This document shows positions 15,478 to 23,483 of a stretch of 64,000 bases of DNA, one piece after another. This stretch comes from Candidatus Eiseniibacteriota bacterium (GTDB taxonomy: Bacteria > Eisenbacteria > RBG-16-71-46 > CAIMUX01). Within the stretch, counting starts at the first letter, position 1, and the number at the start of each line of letters is the position of its first letter. Below the pieces are notes generated by a model. The model had not been told where the DNA came from, did no database searches, and saw only the letters and a program-made list of their open reading frames with translations. The DNA lies in contig JADJQY010000008.1 in NCBI GenBank assembly GCA_016712505.1, positions 124,001 to 188,000 of the forward strand, in the 5' to 3' direction. The position numbers and the translations under genes are program-made.

Positions 15478-16179
15478 GTGGACGGATCGAGGAGGATCGA
15501 AACCCGGCTGGTCCGCGAGATGCGGTGCCGGCTCGGGCTGGGAATCGCGCTCTTTAGTACTGGATGGCTGATCGCGGAAGCGGCGCAGCCCGGCGTCGCG
15601 GCCGCACGCACCCCGGCCGGCCCGGGGAAGAGCCCTCTGCAGCTCTTCGGACAGCTGGCGACCTCCATCCCCGCCGGTCGAGCAGGGGATGATTGGGACC
15701 TCGCTACGGGGGTCGGATTGGGGGGAATCTATCGCGTGGCCCCCACCTGGGACGTGCGCCTGGACACCGGCGCCCGTTGGTACGACGGCAGTGGGCGCGC
15801 GATCGACGATGCGGAGCGGCCGCCGCGGTGGGGCGCGCGGCAGGGGGAGCTGACCGAGGGGCTTCGGGTGATTCCGACCACGTTCGGACTTGTCCGCCGT
15901 TTCGAAGGCTGGTCCGACGGGCGGTTCTGGATTCCCTATGCCGGTTTCGGCCCCGGCCTCTATGATATGCAGGCGACCTTCCGCGACACCTTTGCCGAGG
16001 AGCGGAAGCACAATCTGTTCCGATTCGGCTGGCACGCGCGGGCAGGGGTGCAGCTCCAACGCACCTCGGGGATGTTCATCAACTTCGAAACCGCAGCCCA
16101 CGCGGTGGATGTGCCCGGCAAGTGGTCCACTCTCTTCGACCTGAACATCGGCGTCGGCGCCCAGCTATCCGCGCGCTAG
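15478..16179 (+). CDS. Exported beta-barrel-like protein of unknown function
   Basis: 233 aa from GTG 15478, chosen for AGGGAGGG 7 nt upstream. A basic start and hydrophobic segment (LGLGIALFSTGWLIAEAA) form a signal peptide. The mature part is rich in alternating aromatic/polar strands with glycine turns (GVGLGGIYRVAPTWDVRLDTG; FWIPYAGFGPGLYDM; RAGVQLQRTSGMFINFETA; DLNIGVGAQL), the pattern of small eight-stranded outer-membrane barrels such as the OmpA/OmpW or acyloxyacyl-hydrolase class. No catalytic signature recognised. The SpoIID-family gene starts inside its 3' end (58-nt overlap), implying cotranscription. Outer-membrane location is inference. Confidence 0.65.
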   Translation: MDGSRRIETRLVREMRCRLGLGIALFSTGWLIAEAAQPGVAAARTPAGPGKSPLQLFGQLATSIPAGRAGDDWDLATGVGLGGIYRVAPTWDVRLDTGARWYDGSGRAIDDAERPPRWGARQGELTEGLRVIPTTFGLVRRFEGWSDGRFWIPYAGFGPGLYDMQATFRDTFAEERKHNLFRFGWHARAGVQLQRTSGMFINFETAAHAVDVPGKWSTLFDLNIGVGAQLSAR

Positions 16180-17531
16180 TCGCGCCGCTGATCGCGCCGC
16201 TGATCGCGCCGCTGATCGCGCTCCTCGCGGTCCTCGCGCTTGCGGGGGGCGCAAGGGGAAGCGATGCCCCGCCTTCGGTCGAAGAGGTGCTGGCCCGGAC
16301 GAGCAGCGATCCGGACAGCGCGAGCTTCGCCGCGCCGCTTCGGATGCAGGTGCCGGACCGGAGTCAGATCCCGCTGATCCGCGTGGCCGTGGCGACCGGG
16401 GCGGAGGAGATCCGCATTTCGAGTCCGGCCGGGGCCTGGATCGGGCGTCATCGGAGCGGGTATCGCCCCTCACGCATCGAGGCGGGGGAGGAGTGGACCC
16501 TGCGGCCCTCGGGCAACGGCATCGAGTTGCGCGACGGAGCGGGCCGGCGGCGGGCGATTGTTTCGGACACCCTGTTCGCATTCTCCGCGGATCCGGAGTC
16601 TGCGCCTCTCGCCGTGCGCGGCGCGCCCTACCACGGGCAGTTCCTTCTCTGGCGGTCGGGTGAGCGTCTGGTCGCGGTCAACGTGATCGATCTCGAAAGC
16701 TATCTGCGCGGGGTGGTTCCGCTGGAGATGGGGTTTCTCAGCCCTGAGGCGTACGAAGCGGTGAAGGCCCAGGCGGTGGCGGCGCGATCCTACACCCTGG
16801 CCACCATGGGGCGCTGGCGGCACCTGGGGTATGACCTGGTCTCCACGGTCGAAGATCAGGTCTACGGAGGGGTCGCGAAGGAGAAGCCAGCCTGCAACCA
16901 GGCGATCCACGACACCCGGGGAGTGGTGCTGGCCTATGAGGGGAGCGCGATACGCGCTTTCTACAGCTCGACCTGCGGGGGGACGACCGCCGGCCCGGAC
17001 GAGGTTTGGGGGCACAAGCCGGTCGACTACCTGAGAACGGTCCGGGACAAGACGCGTCGGGTGGACGATTCCTTCTGCGAGGGCTCCCCCCGCTTCCGCT
17101 GGTCCGAGGAGTGGACCCTTTCCGCGTTCGAATCGATGCTGGACAAGAACCTCAAGCGGGGCGAGTCAGGCTGGTCGCGGGCGAGATACGGTGCCTTGCG
17201 GGGCATCGCGATCCGGGATCGAGGCGAATCGAAGCGGGTGGCTGCCCTCCGCCTGGAGTTCGAGAAGGGGAAGGTGGAGCTGGGGGGAGACGAGGTGCGG
17301 TGGGCGATCCGCCGCCCCAACGGCGAAGGGCTCCGCAGCGCGCTCCTGACCAAGGTTGAGTTCTCCAAGGCAAGCAAGGGACGGTCCAAGATCCGGATCG
17401 CGGGGCGGGGCTACGGCCACGGGGTTGGGCTTTGTCAGTTTGGTGCCTACGGGATGTCGAAGGCGGGCTACGAGTACACCCAGATCCTGCGGTTCTACTA
17501 CCGCGGGGCGCGCATGGGGCACATCTACTGA
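16122..17531 (+). CDS. SpoIID/LytB-domain protein, likely lytic transglycosylase
   Basis: 469 aa. The only in-frame start before the hydrophobic signal segment is GTG 16122, inside the barrel gene; the real start is uncertain. After the signal peptide (APLIAPLIAPLIALLAVLALAGG) the SpoIID domain shows RGVVPLEMGFLSPEAYEAVK with the conserved catalytic Glu, AQAVAARSYTLA, AFYSSTCGGTT and the C-terminal GRGYGHGVGLCQFGAYGM and QILRFYYRGA. SpoIID cleaves denuded glycan strands during sporulation; non-spore-formers use relatives in cell-wall turnover. No other sporulation gene is present here, so a wall-remodelling or amidase-enhancer role is more likely. Confidence 0.9.
   Translation: MVHSLRPEHRRRRPAIRALVAPLIAPLIAPLIALLAVLALAGGARGSDAPPSVEEVLARTSSDPDSASFAAPLRMQVPDRSQIPLIRVAVATGAEEIRISSPAGAWIGRHRSGYRPSRIEAGEEWTLRPSGNGIELRDGAGRRRAIVSDTLFAFSADPESAPLAVRGAPYHGQFLLWRSGERLVAVNVIDLESYLRGVVPLEMGFLSPEAYEAVKAQAVAARSYTLATMGRWRHLGYDLVSTVEDQVYGGVAKEKPACNQAIHDTRGVVLAYEGSAIRAFYSSTCGGTTAGPDEVWGHKPVDYLRTVRDKTRRVDDSFCEGSPRFRWSEEWTLSAFESMLDKNLKRGESGWSRARYGALRGIAIRDRGESKRVAALRLEFEKGKVELGGDEVRWAIRRPNGEGLRSALLTKVEFSKASKGRSKIRIAGRGYGHGVGLCQFGAYGMSKAGYEYTQILRFYYRGARMGHIY
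16180..16215 (+). repeat. 12-bp tandem repeat, three perfect copies, in signal-peptide core
   Basis: TCGCGCCGCTGA repeated three times, encoding (V/I)APL units of the SpoIID-like protein's hydrophobic segment. The unit length is a multiple of three, so copy changes alter the length without shifting the frame. Confidence 0.85.
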
Positions 17532-17570
17532 CCTGCCCACTCGGGGCGGTGCGGATCCCCCACTTCTCGG

Positions 17571-17600
17571 TTGACACCGGAGGGGGGCTTGAGCGAATCT
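17571..17600 (+). promoter_or_regulatory. Possible promoter for tRNA-Asp
   Basis: A perfect -35 TTGACA (17571-17576), an 18-nt spacer and GAATCT (17595-17600), 16 nt before the tRNA. The -10 match is weak. Confidence 0.4.
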
Positions 17601-17615
17601 GCCGGTCGTTCAAGC

Positions 17616-17692
17616 GGGGTCGTAGTTCAGCCGGTTAGAACGCTGGCCTGTCAAGCCAGAGGTCGCGGGTTCGAGTCCCGTCGACCCCGCCA
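17616..17692 (+). tRNA. tRNA-Asp (GTC)
   Basis: 77 nt. Acceptor arms GGGGTCG / CGACCCC pair fully; anticodon stem CTGGC / GCCAG encloses the loop CTGTCAA with anticodon GTC. The T-loop is GGTTCGAGTCC, and the 3' CCA is encoded. A T-run (ATTTTTCCC) follows directly and may end transcription. Confidence 0.97.
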
Positions 17693-17736
17693 TTTTTCCC
17701 TCTGGTTTCGCCCTCCGACCGTGGCTCGGGCGCGGT

Positions 17737-17781
17737 GCCCTCTCCTGTTGGGCCCTCTCCTGTTGGGCTCTCTCCTGTTGG
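17737..17781 (+). repeat. 15-bp tandem repeat, three copies
   Basis: GCCCTCTCCTGTTGG twice perfectly, then GCTCTCTCCTGTTGG. It lies in non-coding DNA 45 nt downstream of tRNA-Asp. Confidence 0.9.
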
Positions 17782-18017
17782 GCTACCGTTGGCCTGGGGG
17801 GCGTGTTGGCCTGGGTCGGGCCAGACGGCGCGTCCTGGACGCTCTCTCTCTCTCCTCTGGATCTTCGTCTCTTCCGGGCCCTCATCCCTTTGGGTCGCCG
17901 GGCGCACCCCCCAGAGCAGGTTCGATCCAATTCTGGCCGGTCCGCTCATTCCACCTCGAGGAAACTGCTCGGAGGTGGTGCCGCGCGTCCGCCGGATCGA
18001 ATTTCCCGATTCGTTAG

Positions 18018-18046
18018 TTGATTTTGGCGCATGGGGTTCGTTAAAG
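18018..18046 (+). promoter_or_regulatory. Possible sigma-70-type promoter
   Basis: TTGATT (18018-18023), 17-nt spacer, TTAAAG (18041-18046), in an AT-rich island of otherwise GC-rich DNA, about 285 nt upstream of the tagged secreted protein gene. Confidence 0.3.
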
Positions 18047-18159
18047 TTTTATCCGCTGGCATCAGGGGTCCTCTTCGGGAGCTTCCAGACGGGATCTTCC
18101 CTGGCCTGAGGTTCGAGCGATCGAGCTTCGGGACCGTGAGGGCTTCGTCGCCGGGGGCG

Positions 18160-18177
18160 TGATCTTCGCGAAGATCA
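18160..18177. promoter_or_regulatory. 18-bp perfect palindrome, candidate operator
   Basis: TGATCTTCGCGAAGATCA is fully self-complementary. It lies 153 nt upstream of the secreted protein start, between a promoter-like pair and the gene. It could bind a dimeric regulator; the regulator is unknown. Confidence 0.45.
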
Positions 18178-18329
18178 TGTCCGAATCGTCAACTGGTGCC
18201 CGTCGCGGTCCGCGTCACCGAAAGGGGTGGCGGCGGACGACAGGTTCCGGTGGGACGAACGGGCTTTCGAGGACACTTGGAATGACCGGCAAGTTTCCAC
18301 TAGTGGATGCAACTTTTGGAGGTTCATCA

Positions 18330-19304
18330 ATGAAGAAGTTGGCACTGTGCGGCTTGGCGGTGATGGCAGTTGCTGCCAGCACCTCCTCGGCCTTTGCGAA
18401 TCAGGCGAAGTTCGACAAGGACAATTCGGCTCCGTCGACTCCGACCCGCGGACTTCTCGACTGCACGGACGCGATTGCGGCCGGCTGCGGCTTCACGTAC
18501 ACCGGAGACACCAGCTTCGGCGTGAACAACGCGACCGCCTACAACTGCCACCCGTTCGTCGAGGACGGCCCGGAAGTCGTGTTCGTCTTCACGCTCGGCG
18601 CGACCTCGAACGTCGCGATCCAGATGGTCCCGCCGGCCGATCAGGATCTCGACCTGCACCTCCTCGCGTCCTGCGAAGAGGCCGACTGCATCGGTTACTC
18701 GGCCGGTACCTCGGTCGAGAACATCGCCGCGGACTGCCTCCCGGCTGGCACCTACTACATCGTGGTCGATGGTTACGCTGGTTCGGCCGGTCAGTTTGAC
18801 CTGTCGGTCAGCTGTACCGATTGCGCCGGCCCGGTGGACAACGAGACCTGCGACTCGGCCGATCCGCTCGGCTGCGGCAGCATCTCGCTGAGCACGAACA
18901 CCAACGGCACGACCGACAACTACAACCCGGGCGCTGGTAACAGCTGCACGGGCTTCAGCGCCAGCGGTGGCGACCTCGTCTGGTCGGTCTGCATTCCGGG
19001 TAACGGTGGCAGCGTCAACCTGACGTTCGACGAGATCGACTACGACGCCTCGATCTACCTGGTCACCGACTGCACCAACCTGGTCGGCACCTGCCTCGAC
19101 GGCGACGACTGCTTCCCCTTCCCCTGCACGGATGTCATCAGCTACACCAACGTGGGTGGCACTGACGTCAATGCGTACCTCATCGTCGACGGCTTCGGCG
19201 GCGAGACCGGCAACGGCTCGCTCACCGGCAGCGTTGACTGCTGCGGCCCGACCGCGGTCGAGCGGACCACGTTCGGTGGTGTGAAGGCCAAGTACGGTCG
19301 CTAA
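18330..19304 (+). CDS. Secreted Cys-rich PPC-like repeat protein with TTFGGVKAKYGR C-terminal tag
   Basis: 324 aa from ATG 18330, with GGAGG 8 nt upstream. A clean signal peptide (KKLALCGLAVMAVAASTSSAFA) is followed by two related beta-sandwich halves. Each has a run like VVFVFTLGATSNVAIQM / LVWSVCIPGNGGSVNLTF, then D-x-D-rich strands (DLDLHLLASC / YDASIYLVTDC) and a GTYYIVVDGYAG / VNAYLIVDGFGG close, the layout of pre-peptidase C-terminal (PPC) domains. About 20 Cys suggest disulfides. The last residues, ERTTFGGVKAKYGR, match the end of the protein at 46573-47499 and look like a sorting tag. A strong terminator follows, suggesting a monocistronic, possibly highly expressed gene. Function unknown. 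Confidence 0.85.
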   Translation: MKKLALCGLAVMAVAASTSSAFANQAKFDKDNSAPSTPTRGLLDCTDAIAAGCGFTYTGDTSFGVNNATAYNCHPFVEDGPEVVFVFTLGATSNVAIQMVPPADQDLDLHLLASCEEADCIGYSAGTSVENIAADCLPAGTYYIVVDGYAGSAGQFDLSVSCTDCAGPVDNETCDSADPLGCGSISLSTNTNGTTDNYNPGAGNSCTGFSASGGDLVWSVCIPGNGGSVNLTFDEIDYDASIYLVTDCTNLVGTCLDGDDCFPFPCTDVISYTNVGGTDVNAYLIVDGFGGETGNGSLTGSVDCCGPTAVERTTFGGVKAKYGR

Positions 19305-19328
19305 TCGCGAACGGACCTGATCTCCGGT

Positions 19329-19364
19329 GCGGCCGGCTCGAAAGAGCCGGCCGCTCTGCTTTTT
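19329..19364 (+). terminator. Rho-independent terminator
   Basis: Perfect 11-bp stem GCGGCCGGCTC-GAAA-GAGCCGGCCGC followed by TCTGCTTTTT, 24 nt after the stop of the tagged secreted protein. This is the best terminator in the window. Confidence 0.92.
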
Positions 19365-19442
19365 GGGAAGAACTGCTGCAGAAACCCAGGCGATTTTTTC
19401 CCTTCCCACCTCTGCGTGATTTCGCCTGTTTGCGCTCCGCCG

Positions 19443-19448
19443 TATACT
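19443..19448 (+). promoter_or_regulatory. Possible -10 box for the M14 carboxypeptidase gene
   Basis: TATACT 121 nt before the ATG, with TTTCGC 17 nt upstream as a poor -35. It sits just downstream of the terminator at 19329-19364. Confidence 0.3.
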
Positions 19449-19568
19449 CGATTCGCACTGGTGGTCGAACGCCGCCAGCGGCGGCGCCCGCCGACAGCTT
19501 TCCGCGTGCCCGACCCCTCCCCGGCGGTCCGGCACGGTGCACCGGTACTTCGCCAGGAGGATTCCCTG

Positions 19569-22340
19569 ATGACCCCCATCGCCTCGGGACGGCGTCTTCG
19601 CTCCCGCTTTCGTGCCTACTGCAACCTCGGGCGCCGCGCGGCGCTGGTCTGTGTCTCCGCCTTGAGCGGGCTACTGCTGGGCAGCGGCGCCGAGGCGCGG
19701 TATCAACAGGTGCGAGTCGAATGTCCCACCCCCGCGGATCGGGAGAAGGTCTTCATTCACCCTGACCTGGAGGTGATGGGGGATGATGACGGCGCGGTCA
19801 TCCTTCTCTCCCGGCCCGAGCTGACCGACGCGCTTCGCGCTCAGGGTTTCCAGGTTGCGATTCAGGTCGAGGACCTGGAAGCCCACTATCGCGACCTGCA
19901 GGGTCCTCAGTCCCGGGGCGACTTCGGCGACTGGCACACCTATGCGGAGACCGTGGCGGAGATGAATCTGATCCACACCGCTTATCCGTCGTTGACCACC
20001 GCGCCGTTTTCGATCGGGACGACGGGCGAGGGGCGGACGATCTGGGCGATGAAGGTCTCGGACAACCCGAATGCCGACGAGGACGAGGCAGAGATCCTCT
20101 TCGACGGCGTCCACCATGCGCGGGAGATCATGACGGTCGAGATGAACCTCGACTTCATGCGCTACCTGTGTGAGAACTACGGCAGTGACTCGGTGGTGAC
20201 CGACATCGTGAACCGCCGCGAAGTCTTCTTCGTGCCGATCGTGAACGTCGATGGGTTCGTCTACAACGAGACGACCAGCCCAGGTGGGGGTGGATTGTGG
20301 CGGAAGAACCGGCGGGTGAACGGCGGCGGCTGCTTCGGAGTGGACAACAACCGCAACTACCCGTTCCAGTGGATCGGCAGCGGCAGCTCCACCGATCCCT
20401 GCGATGATACCTACCGCGGGCCGGCCGCCGGATCCGAGCCGGAGAACCAAGCCCTGATCAACCTGATCAACGCGCGAAACTTCACCATCTGGCAGAGCTA
20501 TCACAGTGTGGCCGGCATGGTGCTCTTCCCCTGGGGCTACACCACAGCACACACTCCGGACGACACGACCTTCCGCGCCATCGCGGCCGAGATGGCTGCC
20601 CCCAGCGGGTACATCACGGGACAGCCGCCGGAGATCCTCTACAGCGTGAACGGTGGCGCGTTCGACTGGGGATACGGGGATACCTCGCAGCACGACAAGA
20701 TCTTCTCCTTCACCACCGAGATCGGGGGAAGCGGCTTCTGGCCTGCGCCGAGCGAACGCGACGGACTGATCGCCGAGAATCTCCATTCGAACCTCTATCT
20801 CTGCCAGATCGCGGGCGCCTACCCGACGGTTCTCTCTTTGGCCGTGCAGGGCGGCAACAGCAACGGGCGGCTCGACCCGGGCGAGTCGGCGGCGCTGGTG
20901 GTGACCATCCGCAACGACGGCGTGATCACCCCGGCAACCAACCTGACCGCGCGGATTTTCTGTGACGACCCCTACGTCGCATTTTCGGATGCCGTCGCGA
21001 CGATTGGCACACTGGCTCCGGGCGCCTCGGGCGCGAACAACGCCGATCCGTTCGAAGTGCTCATCGATGGGGAGGCCCCAGAAGGGCGCGGGGTCAACTT
21101 TCGCCTCGAGCTGACGGCGGACGGCGGGGCGGGTGGGAGCGAGACCATCGCCCTGACCATCGGTCAGTCGCCGGTCATTCTGGCCAACGACTTCGAGGAG
21201 GCCGGGGAGGCCTGGACCGTCGACCCGACCAACACCGCAACGCAGGGAGCCTGGACCCGCGTCGATCCGTTTCCGACCCCCTACCAGCCCGGGGACGATA
21301 CGACTCCGGCACCGGGCGTGAACGCGTGGATCACGGGGCAGAACACCAGCGAGGGAGCAGGGGACGTCGATTCGGGCGTGGCGGCAAGTCGGTCGCCGCT
21401 GGTGAATCTTGCCGCCTACAGCAACGTGAGGCTGAACCTGAACTACTTCTTCGGACAACGGGATCCCGGGGACGATCCGAGTGGCGACTTCTTCAAACTC
21501 TCGGTCTCCAACAACGGAGGGTCGAGCTTCCCGGTCGACCTGATCTCGATCGGCGACGTGGCCTACGCTGCGACCTGGAGGAATCTGACCGCCGATCTGG
21601 AAGATCTGATCCCGCTGACCTCGCAGATGATGTTCCGCGTCCAAGCTGCGGACGGCACCTTCACGGGAGATCTGGTCGAGGCCGGGCTGGACGACATCTT
21701 CCTCTACGATCAGGGAAACGGGAACGAACCCCCGTCGGCTCCCACGCTGCTCTCGCCGCTCAACGGCGCGGGGAATCAGCCAGGGTCGCTCGATCTGGCG
21801 GTCCAGAACGCGAGCGATCCCGAGGGACAAACGCTCACCTACGGGTTCCGCGTCTACGCCGACGCGGAGTTGACGCAGCTGGTCCGCACGGTGGATGGGG
21901 TTCCGTCGGGGGCAGGTTCGACCACCTGGACCGTCACCCCACCGCTTCCGAGCGGCAACTACTGGTGGCGCGCGTACGCCGCCGACCCGGCGATTCGCGG
22001 TCTCTTCATGTCGGCGGCGAGCTTCGGCGTCACCTCCGCGACCTCGGTCGAGGAGGGGACGATTGCTCACCTCGCCCTGGAGGCGAGCCCGAACCCTGCG
22101 GGGCAGGAGGTAACGATCCGGTACGTGTCTCCGCGCGCGGCGCAGGCGGAGCTACAGGTCTACGACGTCAACGGTCGCCTGGTGCGCTCCCTTCCGGGGG
22201 TCCGCTGGTCATCCGGCTGGCAGGAGGTCCGCTGGGATGGTCGTGATGCGGCGGGGAACCGCGTGCCGGCGGGCGTGTACGCGGTGCGACTGGTAACGCC
22301 GAACGAGACCCGCTCGGTCCGCGTGGTCCGCCTGCAGTAG
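19569..22340 (+). CDS. Secreted M14 zinc carboxypeptidase with FlgD-like C-terminal domain
   Basis: 923 aa from ATG 19569 (AGGAGG 8 nt upstream), with an N-terminal signal region ending near GAEARY. The peptidase domain (about 115-420) shows the zinc ligands in DGVHHAREIM (H-x-x-E) and the later His in WQSYHSVAG, substrate-binding VDNNRNYPF, and the catalytic Glu in FTTEIGGSGFWP, all M14 hallmarks. Then come a CARDB-like domain (SNGRLDPGESAALVV), a jelly-roll accessory domain, a fibronectin-like region and a terminal FlgD/type-IX-sorting-like Ig domain (ASPNPAGQEVTIRY ... LQVYDVNGRLVRSL ... AAGNRVPAGVYAVRL). Extracellular protein or peptide degradation is inferred; surface export through a type-IX-like route is possible but unproven. 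Confidence 0.94.
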   Translation: MTPIASGRRLRSRFRAYCNLGRRAALVCVSALSGLLLGSGAEARYQQVRVECPTPADREKVFIHPDLEVMGDDDGAVILLSRPELTDALRAQGFQVAIQVEDLEAHYRDLQGPQSRGDFGDWHTYAETVAEMNLIHTAYPSLTTAPFSIGTTGEGRTIWAMKVSDNPNADEDEAEILFDGVHHAREIMTVEMNLDFMRYLCENYGSDSVVTDIVNRREVFFVPIVNVDGFVYNETTSPGGGGLWRKNRRVNGGGCFGVDNNRNYPFQWIGSGSSTDPCDDTYRGPAAGSEPENQALINLINARNFTIWQSYHSVAGMVLFPWGYTTAHTPDDTTFRAIAAEMAAPSGYITGQPPEILYSVNGGAFDWGYGDTSQHDKIFSFTTEIGGSGFWPAPSERDGLIAENLHSNLYLCQIAGAYPTVLSLAVQGGNSNGRLDPGESAALVVTIRNDGVITPATNLTARIFCDDPYVAFSDAVATIGTLAPGASGANNADPFEVLIDGEAPEGRGVNFRLELTADGGAGGSETIALTIGQSPVILANDFEEAGEAWTVDPTNTATQGAWTRVDPFPTPYQPGDDTTPAPGVNAWITGQNTSEGAGDVDSGVAASRSPLVNLAAYSNVRLNLNYFFGQRDPGDDPSGDFFKLSVSNNGGSSFPVDLISIGDVAYAATWRNLTADLEDLIPLTSQMMFRVQAADGTFTGDLVEAGLDDIFLYDQGNGNEPPSAPTLLSPLNGAGNQPGSLDLAVQNASDPEGQTLTYGFRVYADAELTQLVRTVDGVPSGAGSTTWTVTPPLPSGNYWWRAYAADPAIRGLFMSAASFGVTSATSVEEGTIAHLALEASPNPAGQEVTIRYVSPRAAQAELQVYDVNGRLVRSLPGVRWSSGWQEVRWDGRDAAGNRVPAGVYAVRLVTPNETRSVRVVRLQ

Positions 22341-22354
22341 GAAGAAGAGATCTG

Positions 22355-22849
22355 ATGGGGACACACTATCGCGGTACAGCGGATGAAGTCCGTGCCCTCG
22401 ATTCCTACATCAAACTGATGCGGGCCGCGGATTCGATCGCGGCCCGCATCGAGCGACTGCTCAAGGTCCAGGGGCTGACCATCAGCCAGTTCGGAGTGCT
22501 CGAGGCTCTCTATCACCTGGGACCGATGTGTCAGCGCCAGCTCGGCACCAAGCTGCTCAAGAGCAACGGCAACATCACCACGGTGGCGGAGAACCTGGAA
22601 CGCCGGGAGCTCATCCGGCGGGTACGATCAGAGGAAGATCGCCGCTTCGTGACCGTGCACCTCACCGAGCGCGGCGAGGGGCTGATTCGGGAAATCTTCC
22701 CCGGACACGTGAAGACGATCCAGGGGGAGATGAATCACCTGTCGCCAGGAGATCTGGAGGAGCTGGGGCGACTCTGCCGCGACCTGGGGCGGGCGACGGC
22801 CCGCGAGCAGGCCCGTACGCGTCCGGCGAGCGGCGGGCAGGATGAATGA
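22355..22849 (+). CDS. MarR-family transcriptional regulator
   Basis: 164 aa from ATG 22355, 14 nt after the carboxypeptidase stop, with AGGAAGAAGAG upstream. The winged helix is clear: LTISQFGVLEALYHLGPMC, the recognition region LLKSNGNITTVAENLERREL and the wing VRSEEDRRFVTVHLTERG with the family's conserved Asp-Arg. MarR proteins bind as dimers and respond to small ligands. Cotranscription with the carboxypeptidase is likely. The stop lies inside the 10-bp palindrome TGACCGGTCA (22847-22856), which also holds the stop of the convergent gene. Confidence 0.92.
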   Translation: MGTHYRGTADEVRALDSYIKLMRAADSIAARIERLLKVQGLTISQFGVLEALYHLGPMCQRQLGTKLLKSNGNITTVAENLERRELIRRVRSEEDRRFVTVHLTERGEGLIREIFPGHVKTIQGEMNHLSPGDLEELGRLCRDLGRATAREQARTRPASGGQDE

Positions 22850-22853
22850 CCGG

Positions 22854-23483
22854 TCAGGCCCCGAGATCGAGCCCCAGCCAACGCTGGAGCAGGAACTGGA
22901 ACCGACCGATGAGCAACGTTACCCGACCCATGATGGTGTAACCGAAGAAAGCGCCGAATCCTATCATCAGGACCGTGACCCCGAGGCGCGACGCTCCTTT
23001 GGCCAGTCCCTTGTGCTCGTGGGAGAAGTAGAAGTAGGTCAGCACGCCGAGCACCCCGGCAAGAAGGAGGAGCTCGTTCAAGGTTTGCCAGGGAGACCGC
23101 GTGCCGAGTGGGGAGAGCAGTGTTCCCTCGACCTGGGCCAAGATTTGCGCGTCGATCACCGAGGGGATCAGGTAGCCGGACCAGGCGGCGACGTAGAAGG
23201 CGATGGCGAACCGGCTGAGCCACTCGGTGCGCTGGTGGAGGCGGCAGAGCATGAGTACTCCGAGCACGCCTCCCCCGAGTAACCACCACTGCTGTTGCTC
23301 GAAAACCGGAACCCAGAACTTCTTGTAGACGGTCGAGTCGAGATACTGGACCAGGTAGTATCCGGCGGAGACCCCGATCAGCAGATGCTCGGCGAATCGA
23401 TAGGCAGGGTTCTCCCGAAAGAGAAAGCTGAAGATCGCGAGGGTGAGGAGTGCTGCCACCCAGACTCCGATCAACTCCGCCAT
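22854..23483 (-). CDS. Polytopic membrane protein, last gene of the glgC-membrane operon
   Basis: 209 aa from ATG 23483 (a GTG one codon earlier is possible); the previous stop overlaps as TGATG. About six hydrophobic helices are visible: LIGVWVAALLTLAIFSFLF, the AEHLLIGVSAGYYLVQYL region, WWLLGGGVLGVLML, AIAFYVAAWSGYLIPSV, LLLLAGVLGVLTYFYF and GVTVLMIGFGAFFGYTIM. Short soluble loops, no catalytic motif. I do not know this family by function; similar proteins accompany DUF6754-type genes in several uncultured phyla. It is the fourth membrane component of a unit that begins with two GlgC-like genes. Confidence 0.82.
   Translation of the reverse strand: MAELIGVWVAALLTLAIFSFLFRENPAYRFAEHLLIGVSAGYYLVQYLDSTVYKKFWVPVFEQQQWWLLGGGVLGVLMLCRLHQRTEWLSRFAIAFYVAAWSGYLIPSVIDAQILAQVEGTLLSPLGTRSPWQTLNELLLLAGVLGVLTYFYFSHEHKGLAKGASRLGVTVLMIGFGAFFGYTIMGRVTLLIGRFQFLLQRWLGLDLGA

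Larger units (their letters stand above)
17693..18329. other. 637-nt non-coding interval before the tagged secreted protein
   Basis: No plausible gene on either strand. It holds a T-run after the tRNA, a 15-bp tandem repeat (17737-17781), a promoter-like pair (18018-18046) and an 18-bp perfect palindrome (18160-18177). If transcription starts near 18053, the gene at 18330 has a leader of about 275 nt. Confidence 0.5.

Noticed and set aside
16122..17531. Sporulation function for the SpoIID-family protein
   Set aside because: No other sporulation genes in the window and the gene content is diderm; a vegetative wall role is more likely.
17610..17949. Minus-strand frames after the SpoIID-like gene
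   Set aside because: They read through tRNA-Asp (DGTRTRDL-type and STGLEPATSG-type translations) and the 15-bp repeat; not genes.
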